Of a DNA stretch of 64,000 nt, positions 34,384 through 43,525 are shown in pieces. The position numbers were made by a program, and so were the translations under genes. A model generated the notes under the pieces. The model saw nothing but the letters and a program-made list of their open reading frames with translations, had not been told where the DNA came from and ran no database searches. Every line of letters starts with the position of its first letter. The stretch's first letter is position 1. This stretch comes from CBDCWQ01 sp965223435 (GTDB lineage Bacteria; Myxococcota; Kuafuiibacteriia; Kuafuiibacteriales; Kuafuiibacteriaceae): assembly GCA_965223435.1 (NCBI GenBank), contig CBDCWQ010000022.1:372001-436000 (forward strand), written 5' to 3'.

Positions 34384-37209
34384 ATGCGACGGCATGAGTA
34401 TCAACGCCCCAAATTCATTCACCTCTCTTGCTTCGCGGTTTTGGGCGTTTTGTTCTTGTTTTGTTGGCCGTTTCAGGCCCATGGCCTTCCAACGCAGGCC
34501 GATGGACTACCGGTAGAGTGCCAGCGCTTGAATTCAAAGGAAAAGAAGCGAGCCTCATCAACTTCTATTGATTTTGGCTCTTTTGAACAACACGCGTTTG
34601 GTCATCGTCGTATCGCGGTTCTTCTTGATGAATATGTCGATGGCCAAAGACAAGTCTCATCGGGTACGGCAACAGCGTTAGTTAAGGCTCTTGGTCGGGC
34701 TGGGGTTCGAACCGTGGATGTCGCGCAGGCGCAAAAACTCCGAGCTCAGGCTAGCGGGAAAGACTTCATGGAGGGCAGGGCTCGCCAGCTTGTCACGAGT
34801 CTCGAGGCAGATTTCATCTTGGCTGGGGTGATTCAGGCCCGTACGTTCGCAATAAAAGGAATCGATCTTGCTGCCTTCAACTTGACCGCCGACATTAGGC
34901 TGATCGCCGCCGACTCTAGCGAGCTCACTACCTTCTCTGCCTCGAAAATGGGGCAGAGCAGCAGTGGCAGCTTATCCGCAATTCAGGTAGGGAGTCGCAG
35001 GGTTGCCGAGGATGTCGCTCTTAAGCTGCTCTGCCAAACGGCCGCTGCGGTCCCAGTCATTGATCTCCTTATTTCGTCTGATGTCCCCTTGGGTATGGCT
35101 GCGGCGCAACGAATCCTTCTGGCGCTTCGGGCTTTTCCCGAAATTAAAGAGGCGAAGATGCTTCATAAGGACGGCAAGCTCCTCAAAATAGAGATTCGGG
35201 GTGGTGGCACATCGCAAGACATCGCGTTGGCGCTGGATGAAACCCGTCCGTCAGGTATCCGAGTGTATGGGGCTTCGGCTCGTAGCATCAAGGCCAAATA
35301 TTCGCCCACGGCAGGCAGGCGGGCGCGACTCCTTATCGGCATGGCCGAAGGAAAGAAAGTCCGAAATCAAAGTTACGCCAGAGCTCTTTCTCGGACGGTC
35401 GGTTCCGCCCTCACTTCGTGTAACTGTGTCGATCTCGGACAAAATGCAGTTGTTTTTGATTTGCGGTCTAAGAGAAAACGCAAAGCGGCTCTTAAGGCGG
35501 TAGACGCGCAGGCGAGACATTCATTATTCTTGCGAACAAGCTACGAAGATCTCGGAAAGGACGTGAGCATATACGCCCGTGTTTTCACGCCCCGAAGAGG
35601 CACCGCGGTTGTTTCCCGTCAAGCTACTTGCGAAAAGGAGCGCCTTGGCCAGTGTGCTGCCGAGCTCGGCCAAGGCATGGCCAAACCTCTCAGGGCATGG
35701 CTCGCAGACATGGGGCAGGTCGTGCCCCGAAGAAGTGAAAAGCCGCTCGAGCTGGTTAGAGCAGATGTAGGAGACATCTACCCCTCTCGACTCATGCGTT
35801 ACGCCGCCATTCGTCGCGGTGCCGGACGACTGCGCTTCAAGAATACTGGTCGCGAGACCCTGACCGGATTGCGCCTCACCGCTCGTATTGAGGGCTACAC
35901 GAAGTCAGCCGTCGATATTCCTTTGACCGCCCTCAAACCTGGTGCCGCCATTGACGCAAATATTGCCCTAGTCCTCGATCGAGAGAAACTCATCCATCAG
36001 GATGAGTTTCGAACTGCGGTCCTCCATGTGAAAGCGAATTACAAGGAGGGTGACTATCAAATCGCTCAGGTATTTAGATCTCCAGTCATTGTTCATTCAC
36101 GGAATGCGATGAGTTGGCGCTTTACCGACGATAAGCACTTTCCGTTGGCATCGTTTGTTGATCCGAGCCCAGCTGCTATCGAAAAACTCAAAGATCAAGC
36201 GGTCGATTCGATACCTTCAGAGTACGTCCAAGATCCATTGTCCATACCCATCGCGCTGTTTCAGATCCTGAAGGGTCTCAGGTACTCGCCTGACAAGGTG
36301 CACCCATTCCGAAGTCAGCAACTGGACTACGTCCAGTACCCCCTCCAGACGCTGGCCCGTGGTCGAGGTGATTGTGACGACCTTGCTGTTCTTTATGCCA
36401 CGCTCCTTGAGGCGTCCGGGCGGAGCACGATGCTGATCGTGACTCAGGGGCATGCGCTTGTTGCTTTTGAAACCGCTGTTCCTTCCTACGCGGCCCATAT
36501 CGTTGTTCCAGAGGGCTATGAGTTTATTGCAAGAGGGGGGGTGGTCTGGATTCCCGTTGAGTCTACGGCCATGCGCAAAGGATTTAGAGGCGCTTGGTCG
36601 GCGGCGTCTGCCGAAATCGATCGGGCAAAGAAGGTCGGTGGTCCTGTCATGATTCCTATTCACGCGGCGTGGAAGCAGTACCCAGGTGTCAATTTGGCCG
36701 GTGAAGTCGAGTGGGCTGCACCCATCATTCGACGCGAAGATGTTCGAAAAGAGATGGTGACCATCCGGCCGAAGCATCCTCGCCTTCGTCAAGAGGTTGC
36801 GCGCTTTTCTAAAGCCCCGAAAACAGCGCACAATCTTGACCTACGGGGTGTTGTGTACGCCAAACTTGGCGAACTCCACCAGGCGCGCTCGGACTTCGAG
36901 CAAAGTCTGAATGAGAGTCCAGGCTTCGCGCCGGCCATTGGGCATCTCGGAAACCTGGAGCTTATGGGGGGGCACTTTCAAGCGGCTCGGCACCGATATG
37001 AACAAGCGCTGAAGAGCGACCCGAGTTTTTACAAGGCTTGCTTCAATGCTGTTCTGGCTTCACGTTTGCTCGCTGATAATGATGGTATCGCGCGTTTTGC
37101 TTCGCTGTGTAACGCACAACCAGAATTCACGACGCTGTCGGACTACCTAGGGCGCCTTCGCGAACTACCTGCTGGCCAGCAAGACCCCAAGTTCTTCCCA
37201 TTTTGGTGA
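34384..37209 (+). CDS. Secreted TolB-like/transglutaminase-like protein with TPR repeats
   Basis: 941 residues, 17 bases after the anti-sigma candidate. Signal peptide with hydrophobic FAVLGVLFLFCWPF. Residues ~75-220 resemble a TolB/CsgG-type domain (RRIAVLLDEYVDGQ ... EADFILAGVIQAR). The middle part is unassigned and contains a beta-rich segment. A transglutaminase-like core follows: RGRGDCDDLAVLYATLLEA with the nucleophile Cys ~664, then TQGHALVAFE with the His ~690, and VVWIPVEST. Two TPR motifs (~815-900; LDLRGVVYAKLGELHQAR, GNLELMGGHFQAARHRYEQA) end the protein. Bacterial transglutaminase-like proteins act as peptidases or crosslinkers; the substrate is not known. It is probably periplasmic or exported and in the same transcript as the sigma factor. 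Confidence 0.8.
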   Translation: MRRHEYQRPKFIHLSCFAVLGVLFLFCWPFQAHGLPTQADGLPVECQRLNSKEKKRASSTSIDFGSFEQHAFGHRRIAVLLDEYVDGQRQVSSGTATALVKALGRAGVRTVDVAQAQKLRAQASGKDFMEGRARQLVTSLEADFILAGVIQARTFAIKGIDLAAFNLTADIRLIAADSSELTTFSASKMGQSSSGSLSAIQVGSRRVAEDVALKLLCQTAAAVPVIDLLISSDVPLGMAAAQRILLALRAFPEIKEAKMLHKDGKLLKIEIRGGGTSQDIALALDETRPSGIRVYGASARSIKAKYSPTAGRRARLLIGMAEGKKVRNQSYARALSRTVGSALTSCNCVDLGQNAVVFDLRSKRKRKAALKAVDAQARHSLFLRTSYEDLGKDVSIYARVFTPRRGTAVVSRQATCEKERLGQCAAELGQGMAKPLRAWLADMGQVVPRRSEKPLELVRADVGDIYPSRLMRYAAIRRGAGRLRFKNTGRETLTGLRLTARIEGYTKSAVDIPLTALKPGAAIDANIALVLDREKLIHQDEFRTAVLHVKANYKEGDYQIAQVFRSPVIVHSRNAMSWRFTDDKHFPLASFVDPSPAAIEKLKDQAVDSIPSEYVQDPLSIPIALFQILKGLRYSPDKVHPFRSQQLDYVQYPLQTLARGRGDCDDLAVLYATLLEASGRSTMLIVTQGHALVAFETAVPSYAAHIVVPEGYEFIARGGVVWIPVESTAMRKGFRGAWSAASAEIDRAKKVGGPVMIPIHAAWKQYPGVNLAGEVEWAAPIIRREDVRKEMVTIRPKHPRLRQEVARFSKAPKTAHNLDLRGVVYAKLGELHQARSDFEQSLNESPGFAPAIGHLGNLELMGGHFQAARHRYEQALKSDPSFYKACFNAVLASRLLADNDGIARFASLCNAQPEFTTLSDYLGRLRELPAGQQDPKFFPFW

Positions 37210-37484
37210 CGCCTGCGTTTTCACGCTTACGTGAGCGCGAGTGCGCGACGGTGCGTCGTCTTGTTCGAGGTCAGAAACGGCCTGCCCGCCGCCTTCTCTC
37301 TCTCCTCTTAGGGTAAAGCCCGGTGGTTGCGCCAGCATGTCGCCAGGTTCAAACAGTCTGATCGCTGGATCGGCTCAGGGCACTTACCGCTCGGGTGCCG
37401 CTCACGTTTGAACTCCGTTGCTTTCCCGATGGATTGGAATTTTTCACTGTTTCATCTTAGCCAGGGACACGTAAAGTTGGTCGA

Positions 37485-38147
37485 GTGAAAGATAGGACCC
37501 ACTCGCTCTTTTTCGTTTTGCTCACTCTTGGGTGTGTCCCAATCCCGGGGCCGGAAGTGGCGCCAGCGCCTGCATACAGGGCTCACAGCAACGAAGTTGC
37601 GGCTACCGCGCGGACGGACGGACTCGAATCCAACCTAGATTCGAAGCCCCCGAGGCGCGATCTTGGCTCCAAGGCGCCCTGTTTTCGCCTGCCCGTGGCA
37701 AATCCCGAGGTGTCTGGTTATGAGTACATCGACGTTCGCGCTCTGACGGCGGCAAAGGGAGAGCACCGGAAGACGCTGGTCCTTAACTTTTCTGCGTCTT
37801 GGTGCAAGCCTTGTCGAAAAGAACTCGCAGACTTCAAGCAGCGGGCCAAGGCGCTTTTCAGGCGAAGTGCGCTATTGGTGATTGTCGTGGTCGACAAGAC
37901 AGACGCGGGAAGAACAGAGATGCTGCGCTATCTAATGGAGACCTTGAAGGTTCCTTTCCCTATTATCGTCGACAAGCACCATCTCGTAGCCAGCCGGTTC
38001 GGGATCGATAGCCTACCGGTGAACGTTGTACTCGACGACAAGGCGCAGTTCTATTGGCAGAGCGAAGGTTACCTGGAGGGAACTTTTGGCCAGTTGCTTC
38101 GGGCGATTGATGATCTTGCGGGCAAAGAGCGCAAACGCCGCCAGTGA
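37485..38147 (+). CDS. Thioredoxin-fold lipoprotein (TlpA/ResA-like)
   Basis: 220 residues from a GTG at 37485; the ribosome binding site is weak. Lipobox LLTLGC gives a lipidated Cys near residue 17. After a ~60-residue linker the thioredoxin domain shows LNFSASWCKPCRKEL with the redox CxxC, then VIVVVDKTDAG, FPIIVDKH and the cis-Pro loop IDSLPVNVVLDD. TlpA/ResA proteins reduce disulfides outside the cytoplasmic membrane. Here it could serve the Cys-containing envelope domains encoded just upstream. It lies 275 bases after the transglutaminase-like gene; co-transcription is possible but not certain. Confidence 0.85.
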   Translation: MKDRTHSLFFVLLTLGCVPIPGPEVAPAPAYRAHSNEVAATARTDGLESNLDSKPPRRDLGSKAPCFRLPVANPEVSGYEYIDVRALTAAKGEHRKTLVLNFSASWCKPCRKELADFKQRAKALFRRSALLVIVVVDKTDAGRTEMLRYLMETLKVPFPIIVDKHHLVASRFGIDSLPVNVVLDDKAQFYWQSEGYLEGTFGQLLRAIDDLAGKERKRRQ

Positions 38148-38365
38148 CCAAGAGTGGGCCGACTGGAAGGTTCCGAATCGATACTTTATCAGGCGGTTGG
38201 ATGGTGCTGAATACCATGCTGGTACGGGGTTTGATGCCGGAACTCAATCTCCATCGCGACAAGTTTGTGGACGCTCGCAATCTAGGGCTGCTAACGGAAA
38301 GGCCCATCCAGTGGAGGACCGATGAACATTCACTACCTAGAAGTTGTGGCGGAAGATGTCGATAG
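38144..38365 (+). CDS. Short hypothetical frame overlapping the thioredoxin gene end
   Basis: 73 codons starting at a GTG that overlaps the preceding stop (GTGA). It contains TLSGGWMVLNTMLVRGLMP and GLLTERPIQWRTDE, which reads like real protein but matches nothing I recognise. The last ~14 codons overlap the ATG of the decayed VOC gene at 38322. It may be the broken C-terminus of another gene that once preceded the VOC gene. Function unknown. Confidence 0.3.
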   Translation: MTKSGPTGRFRIDTLSGGWMVLNTMLVRGLMPELNLHRDKFVDARNLGLLTERPIQWRTDEHSLPRSCGGRCR

Positions 38366-38470
38366 TATCTGAGCCATGTATGAAGAGATGCACGAGGGTG
38401 TCCTTTGGTCCAAAGCAGGCAGAAGGTGTGCAACACGGTCTTTGGCAGCCCTAGGTGCACCGGCTCCAAA
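38322..38470 (+). pseudogene. Decayed VOC/glyoxalase-family gene start
   Basis: GGAGGACCG precedes an ATG at 38322 that reads MNIHYLEVVAEDVDSI, a stop (TGA), then AMYEEMHE; one frame over it continues VSFGPKQAEGV. This is the characteristic N-terminus of a VOC (glyoxalase/bleomycin resistance) protein, interrupted by one in-frame stop and one frameshift. The rest of the ~120-residue domain is gone by ~38470, close to the LRR/LamG gene end on the other strand. Confidence 0.6.
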
Positions 38471-38540
38471 CCACCGAAAAGGTGGAGCGAGAACTTCGTT
38501 TTCTGGTGCGTTGCGTCGATGCGCCTGAGCCGGGCTGTTT

Positions 38541-40151
38541 TCACTCTGCCGCTAGGGCTTGGATTTCCTCTGAACTTAGCGGTCGACCGTATAGTCTTAG
38601 CTCGTCAATCAAACCGTCGGTTGCGTTGTCGAACTCGCTACTATTTGCGTCTCCACCAATCACGAGATCGGTCCCGTCGAAGTCAACGGTATCGTCGTGG
38701 CTGTCGACTTCGACGCCATCTACATAGAAGCGACTGGTGGTCCCATCAAATGTTCCGGCCAAGTGATACCAATCATTGGCCTCGATCGCCATGCTGCCAC
38801 TGAGCCGGGCACACTGAGGTGAACATGTGTAGTAGTACGGCCGAGATAACGAATCCGTGCAAAGAGACCATGAGTTACCTTCGCCGGGGCCGTGGGGTTT
38901 CGTAAAGATGCAGGTAATGCGACCCAGCGTACGATGAAGCACCCACCCAGCTACTGTGAACCCGCTTGCCATGACAAAAGCACTCTCGTAGGGAACGCGT
39001 AGGTGGGCGGGCCCCCCAACCATGGACAGGGCTGACCCCAGGCGCCCGCCGGACTCGATCGAGGGACAACCGCCCTCACACACTGCGTCGCGTTGACCGA
39101 TCCATCCGTCTTGGTCGGGGGTCTCATCGAAGGGATAGTAGGCAACAAGACCGAGGGTGAGCAGGTTTGTGTGAATGACCCACTGAGAGAAATCGTGCGT
39201 GACTCCCACGTCGTGCTCGAGGTCGTAGGCCATGGCTGTACCTTGAATCGGGAGGTGTCTGGCGCCCTGCCAGCGCCAGTTTCCGTTTGAGGCGCCCAAC
39301 CCAGGCGCGATGCTGGGATCGATGGCGTGTCCCGAAGGCGCCTCGTTGGTGCCCGCGATTTCCAAGGTCGGTGACGCAAAGCTATAAATGACTCGGTGGC
39401 GGTACAACTCCGCCAGTAAGCCGTCGACGACGTTTGTTGGTAGCTGATTGCTCGTAAAGTCAAGACGGCGAATAGAACGAATGCTGGAGAGCCAAGTGAA
39501 GTCAGTGAACGAAACTTGGTTGAATGAAAAATTAAGTTCGTTGAGGTTCTTGAGCTCAGTGAGGGCCGCGTCTATCGGCCCGACAACATTGTTGGCGGGA
39601 AGAGAAAGATGTGTCACCTGCCCCCGCTCGCAGCTGACGCCAAACCACGAACAAGGATTGGGTGTCTCCATCCAGTTCGTCCGCGTGGTCCAGTTCGACC
39701 CGTTTGCGGTGATATACAGAGATTCAAGCGCCCTACATTCAGAAATAGAGACTTCTTGCTGACGTTCACATACGTGGCAAGCATCGCAGTCACCACCGCA
39801 GTCAATTCGCTCCTCTCGGCCATTGAGGACACCGTCACGACAGTTCGGGGCAGCGCAAAGCAAGGCGTCGCAGACCAGACTGGCGCAATCTCCGTCATCC
39901 TGGCATCTTTGCCCAGCGGTGCAGCCGGTGCCGCAGTGTTCACCACAATCGATGTCGGCTTCGTTGTCGCTCAAGAGACCGTCCGAGCACAAGTCAGAAA
40001 CAACGGGAGTAACCGTGGCTCGTGGGCCACCGTCGGACCCGGTGGTAACATCGTTGGGAATCGCGTTGAAGCCAGTGCGACCGCACTGAACTAGAAACAG
40101 CGACATGAGCATCCAACGCCCTCTTGTTGCCACGAAAAATCTTGACTTCAT
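38541..40151 (-). CDS. Lipoprotein with LRR segment and LamG-like jellyroll domain
   Basis: 536 residues. The N-terminus has a signal peptide followed by LFLVQCG; Gln before the Cys is an unusual lipobox, so lipidation is uncertain. Residues ~55-130 are Cys-rich with Myxococcota-type repeats (DIDCGEHCGTGC, RIDCGGDCDAC). Residues ~140-250 match the plant-type LRR N-cap and repeats (NWTTRTNWMETPNPCSWFGV, then LTELKNLNELNFSFNQVS). Residues ~335-530 match the LamG/concanavalin-like sandwich (LVAYYPFDETPD ... WYHLAGTFDGTTSRFYVDG ... GLIDELRLYGRPLSSEEI). Such proteins bind carbohydrates or proteins on the surface. Gene stands alone on minus. Confidence 0.85.
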   Translation of the reverse strand: MKSRFFVATRGRWMLMSLFLVQCGRTGFNAIPNDVTTGSDGGPRATVTPVVSDLCSDGLLSDNEADIDCGEHCGTGCTAGQRCQDDGDCASLVCDALLCAAPNCRDGVLNGREERIDCGGDCDACHVCERQQEVSISECRALESLYITANGSNWTTRTNWMETPNPCSWFGVSCERGQVTHLSLPANNVVGPIDAALTELKNLNELNFSFNQVSFTDFTWLSSIRSIRRLDFTSNQLPTNVVDGLLAELYRHRVIYSFASPTLEIAGTNEAPSGHAIDPSIAPGLGASNGNWRWQGARHLPIQGTAMAYDLEHDVGVTHDFSQWVIHTNLLTLGLVAYYPFDETPDQDGWIGQRDAVCEGGCPSIESGGRLGSALSMVGGPAHLRVPYESAFVMASGFTVAGWVLHRTLGRITCIFTKPHGPGEGNSWSLCTDSLSRPYYYTCSPQCARLSGSMAIEANDWYHLAGTFDGTTSRFYVDGVEVDSHDDTVDFDGTDLVIGGDANSSEFDNATDGLIDELRLYGRPLSSEEIQALAAE

Positions 40152-40906
40152 GTCGGTCTAAGCGCCGTACGCTGGTCCATTGTGGCAGAAATCTCGCTCG
40201 CTTTCGCGAAAAAATGGAGCATTACGGTAGGGCCACAGAGGCGATGAGGATGAGAAATACTACATGCGTATACCAGGATGTACCGTGACCGGACGAAACG
40301 ATGCCTTTTGTTGCGTAGACCTATCTCTTGTGGCGTCAGATACCAAGACTCCCGCCTTTCCCCACGGGGCGGACGGAACTGCGACATCATCGGACATCGT
40401 AGGCAGGCCATCGACCACTGAAAGTCAGGCGACTGGGTTATGCGCCTCGCAGCCTCGCTAGACCTTCCGAAGTTAAACGCGAAGCCGGGCCGGTCTTTCA
40501 ATATATACGCAAAAGCATGCCGGGTCACGTTTCGGCAGGACTTCGTAGAGATATTCGTAGGGATTGGCAAACGACTTGGTAGGCTCCGTCACATACGAGT
40601 TCCGTCGTCATCATCATATTTCATGGCCGCCGCGATCCAAAACCTTGGTGGCCGCGATCGTGAACCCAAAAGCTTTCCGATTCTTGGCTGGTTGGATCTT
40701 GATCGCCTATTTGACTAGCGAGGGTTCAGTCTACCTGGACGACATTCAATTCGTCAGTGAGCCCGGCAAGGAGCTCACTCTCTGGCCACACTTGGGCGCT
40801 GCGCTTTGCCCCCTTAAACACCTTCGCCCGATGCAAGACTTCCGGGCTCATGACCTTCGCAAAGGCTTCGGTCGCAACAAAGAGGGCGGATCCGGGTCCG
40901 GGCAAG
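40152..40906. other. Long intergenic stretch, no convincing gene
   Basis: About 755 bases between two minus-strand lipoprotein genes. Several frames of 65-140 codons exist on both strands, but none has a good ribosome binding site, signal peptide or family pattern, and they overlap one another. The segment near 40690-40760 (LTSEGSVYLDDIQF in one frame) hints at a decayed secreted-protein gene but is too short to call. Confidence 0.4.
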
Positions 40907-43525
40907 CTAAGGGATGTTCAGCGCCGTTTCGCAGGTGAAGGCCGTGTCATTTCCCGAACCGCCGTCGCAGATATCGGCTCCGTCTTCACCGAGAAGGATG
41001 TCGTCTCCAAGGCCTCCGCTCAACGTATCGTTCCCGGCGCCGCCCCGGAGGGTGTCGTCGCCATCACCGCCCGACAGCGTATCGTTGCCTTCACCGCCAT
41101 CAAGGTCGAGGGCGATGAGGCCCATAAGGCCCACCGAGCCTTCGACCATGTCGTTGCCGCCCTGCCCGTTCACATCCAAATCCTCGGTGGTGCCGACGTC
41201 TAAGGCGAACAGACCCAGGTTGTTGCGCTGAAAGCGGACCCGAGAGCCGTTCGGGGCAATGGAAAAGTCGTCTCCGGCGCCGTCAGCACCATTCACCTGC
41301 ACGGTGTCGTCGTCTGCGCCGCCTTCCATGAGGTCACTGCCATCGCCATTGTTCCAGATCAACAGGTCGCGGCCGTCCTCGCCCAGCTTGACATCGTTTC
41401 CGCGGCCGCCAATCAAGGTGTCGTTGCCGGCACCGCCCCGGAGCGTGTCGACGCCATCGCCCCCGATGAGAAGATCGTTTCCCTCGCCACCGTCCAAGTC
41501 CAGCTCGATAAGACCCACCAAACCCGCCGAACCGGCTATGCGATCGTCGCCCCCTTGGCCGTTCACATCCAAATCCTCGGTCGTACCCACATCAAGCGCA
41601 AATAGGCCTAGATTGTTGCGCTGAAAGCGAACCCGAGAACCGTTTGGATCGATCGAAAAATCATCTCCGGCGCCGTCAGCACCATTCACTTGCACGGTGT
41701 CGTTGTCCGCGCCACCTTCCATGAGGTCACTGCCATCGCCATTGTTCCACACCAGTAGATCGTCACCCGCCTCACCTAACTTCACGTCGTTTCCGAGGCC
41801 ACCGATCAACGTGTCGTTGCCCGCGCCTCCCCGGAGCGTGTCGACGCCATCGCTCCCGATGAGAAGATCGTTCCCTTCACCCCCATCCAGATCCAACTCG
41901 ATAGAGCCCACAAGACCCACCGAGCCCACGATGGTGTCGTCGCCCCCTTGGCCGTTCACGTCAAGGTCCTCCGTCGCTCCAATGTCCAAAACGAACAGAC
42001 CGAGGTTGTTGCGCTGAAAACGAATCCGAGAACCGTTCGGGTCGATAGAAAAATCGTCTCCGGCGCCATCGGCGCCGTTCACCTGTACCGTATCGTCGTC
42101 CTCGCCACCCTCCATCAAGTCGCTGCCATCGCCATTGTTCCAGATCAAGAGGTCTCGGCCGTCCTCGCCTCGCTTGATGTCGTTTCCTCGCCCGCCGATC
42201 AGCGTATCGTTTCCGGGACCACCGAAGAGCTCGTCCACCTCATCGCCGCCGATAAGGAGATCGTTTCCGACACCACCCTGCATAGTATCACCCAAAGATC
42301 CGCCAACGAGGGTGTCGTTGCCTCGACCACCTTCCATGTCCGCACCCGGAAGCGGACCTCCCGCCTCATCAAGTCTAAGATTGTCGTCTCCTGCCAAGCC
42401 TTCCACAACGATAAGGTTCGTATTCGCCACCGTGGGTACGCCACCCGCGATGGGAACCGCCCCATCATTCACCACAATGCTGTCGCCAGCCCGACCCACG
42501 CGAATGACGTCAGGTAAAGGGGTACCCAACACAAAAAGCGTCGTTCCCACGAGCTCCGCCGTGATCTGCCCGGCTCCGTCCTCAAGAATGCAGTCGGCGC
42601 TGCAACCATCCCCCGGCATCGTGTTGCCATCATCACATGTTTCTCCGGGGTCGATCGTGTCATCCCCGCATTCACCGCAGTCACACAGCCCTTGGCCCAA
42701 AGCAGGATCGACCGACACCGCGTCAACGGCGGCTCCCCCCGGACACTCGGCCGACTGGCCACACACTGAGACGTATACCGGGAATACAAGGCGGGCCGCA
42801 TTCGGCGTCGAACCCTCCGTCACCATCACCGTCAACTCGTATCGGCCAGCGACAACCGCCGCGAAGGCCGCCCTGGGCCCGTCCGGCAACAAGCAGAAGC
42901 TGCTTTCGTCCGCACCGGCGGGTAAGCTTGTGACCTCCCACTCGTGGGTTGCGCCACTTGCGGCATCCCCCGCGGTGAGGGTCATGGTGGTGGCCTCGCC
43001 GGTGCAGACAAATTTGCTGGGATCAAACACCAACTCCTCGATGAACGGGGTCTCGTCAAAAACCAAAACCGTATCCAGCGCGCCGCTGGCCTCACGCTGG
43101 CAAACCGAGACCAAGATAAGCTCGGTGGTCACCGTCGGCATCACTTGAACGCCCTCATCCGCAACCGGGCCGCAGTTCTCGGAAGGCTCCGCCGGGTCCA
43201 TCGACCGAAGAGGGGTCGCAGCAACCCGATAGCTGCCCGGATTGAGAACCACAAACCAGTCTGCAAACAAATGGCCTGCCAAATCGGGGTCCACAGCCTC
43301 CGGAAGCCGCTCGGACTCTAAAGGAACAATCTTCGCCTGGGATTCACCGTCGGCGTTCGTGACCTCAAACCGCACCGCCACCACATCGAGCTCCATGGGC
43401 GGAACCGCGAGGTTCAGGCCCATGGTCCCAAGCGCTTCGCTATCCCCCTCGGGCCGCTCGGAACAAGAGAGCACGGTAGCCCCCATCGTGAATAGGGCAG
43501 CGATTGAGACCGTTAAAAAGCGCAT
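40907..43525 (-). CDS. RTX-type calcium-binding lipoprotein
   Basis: 872 residues from the ATG at 43525, preceded by AGGAGAAGG; the frame extends 10 codons upstream. Signal peptide and lipobox TVLSC. Residues ~30-290 are beta-rich with several Cys. Residues ~300-325 hold a Myxococcus-type Cys-rich repeat (GETCDDGNTMPGDGCSADC). From ~395 to the end there are many G-G-x-G-x-D-x-L nonapeptides that form calcium-binding beta-rolls, arranged in three tandem 131-residue units. No protease or lipase domain is attached, so this is likely a structural or adhesive surface protein rather than a toxin. RTX export normally needs a type I system; here a lipoprotein signal replaces that, and none is encoded nearby. 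Confidence 0.87.
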   Translation of the reverse strand: MRFLTVSIAALFTMGATVLSCSERPEGDSEALGTMGLNLAVPPMELDVVAVRFEVTNADGESQAKIVPLESERLPEAVDPDLAGHLFADWFVVLNPGSYRVAATPLRSMDPAEPSENCGPVADEGVQVMPTVTTELILVSVCQREASGALDTVLVFDETPFIEELVFDPSKFVCTGEATTMTLTAGDAASGATHEWEVTSLPAGADESSFCLLPDGPRAAFAAVVAGRYELTVMVTEGSTPNAARLVFPVYVSVCGQSAECPGGAAVDAVSVDPALGQGLCDCGECGDDTIDPGETCDDGNTMPGDGCSADCILEDGAGQITAELVGTTLFVLGTPLPDVIRVGRAGDSIVVNDGAVPIAGGVPTVANTNLIVVEGLAGDDNLRLDEAGGPLPGADMEGGRGNDTLVGGSLGDTMQGGVGNDLLIGGDEVDELFGGPGNDTLIGGRGNDIKRGEDGRDLLIWNNGDGSDLMEGGEDDDTVQVNGADGAGDDFSIDPNGSRIRFQRNNLGLFVLDIGATEDLDVNGQGGDDTIVGSVGLVGSIELDLDGGEGNDLLIGSDGVDTLRGGAGNDTLIGGLGNDVKLGEAGDDLLVWNNGDGSDLMEGGADNDTVQVNGADGAGDDFSIDPNGSRVRFQRNNLGLFALDVGTTEDLDVNGQGGDDRIAGSAGLVGLIELDLDGGEGNDLLIGGDGVDTLRGGAGNDTLIGGRGNDVKLGEDGRDLLIWNNGDGSDLMEGGADDDTVQVNGADGAGDDFSIAPNGSRVRFQRNNLGLFALDVGTTEDLDVNGQGGNDMVEGSVGLMGLIALDLDGGEGNDTLSGGDGDDTLRGGAGNDTLSGGLGDDILLGEDGADICDGGSGNDTAFTCETALNIP
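41003..42181. repeat. Three tandem 393-bp units in the RTX gene
   Basis: The landmark CGTTTCC (or CGTCTCC) recurs at 42181, 41788, 41395 and 41002, exactly 393 bases apart, and flanking sequence aligns over the whole unit. Each unit encodes 131 residues made of RTX nonapeptides plus a conserved insert (NNGDGSDLMEGG ... SRxRFQRNNLGLF). Near-identity points to recent amplification. Confidence 0.9.

Noticed and set aside
40148..40570. 140-codon minus-strand frame upstream of the LRR/LamG gene
   Set aside because: No signal peptide, no family motifs and no ribosome binding site; overlaps the start region of the next gene only slightly. Treated as non-coding.
40907..42181. Regular repeats that might be taken for a CRISPR array
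   Set aside because: The period is 393 bases, the repeats are coding and in frame, and there are no short repeats with unique spacers.
42135..43148. 337-codon plus-strand frame opposite the RTX gene
   Set aside because: Pro/Ser-rich shadow of the repetitive Gly/Asp-rich gene on the other strand; no start signal.
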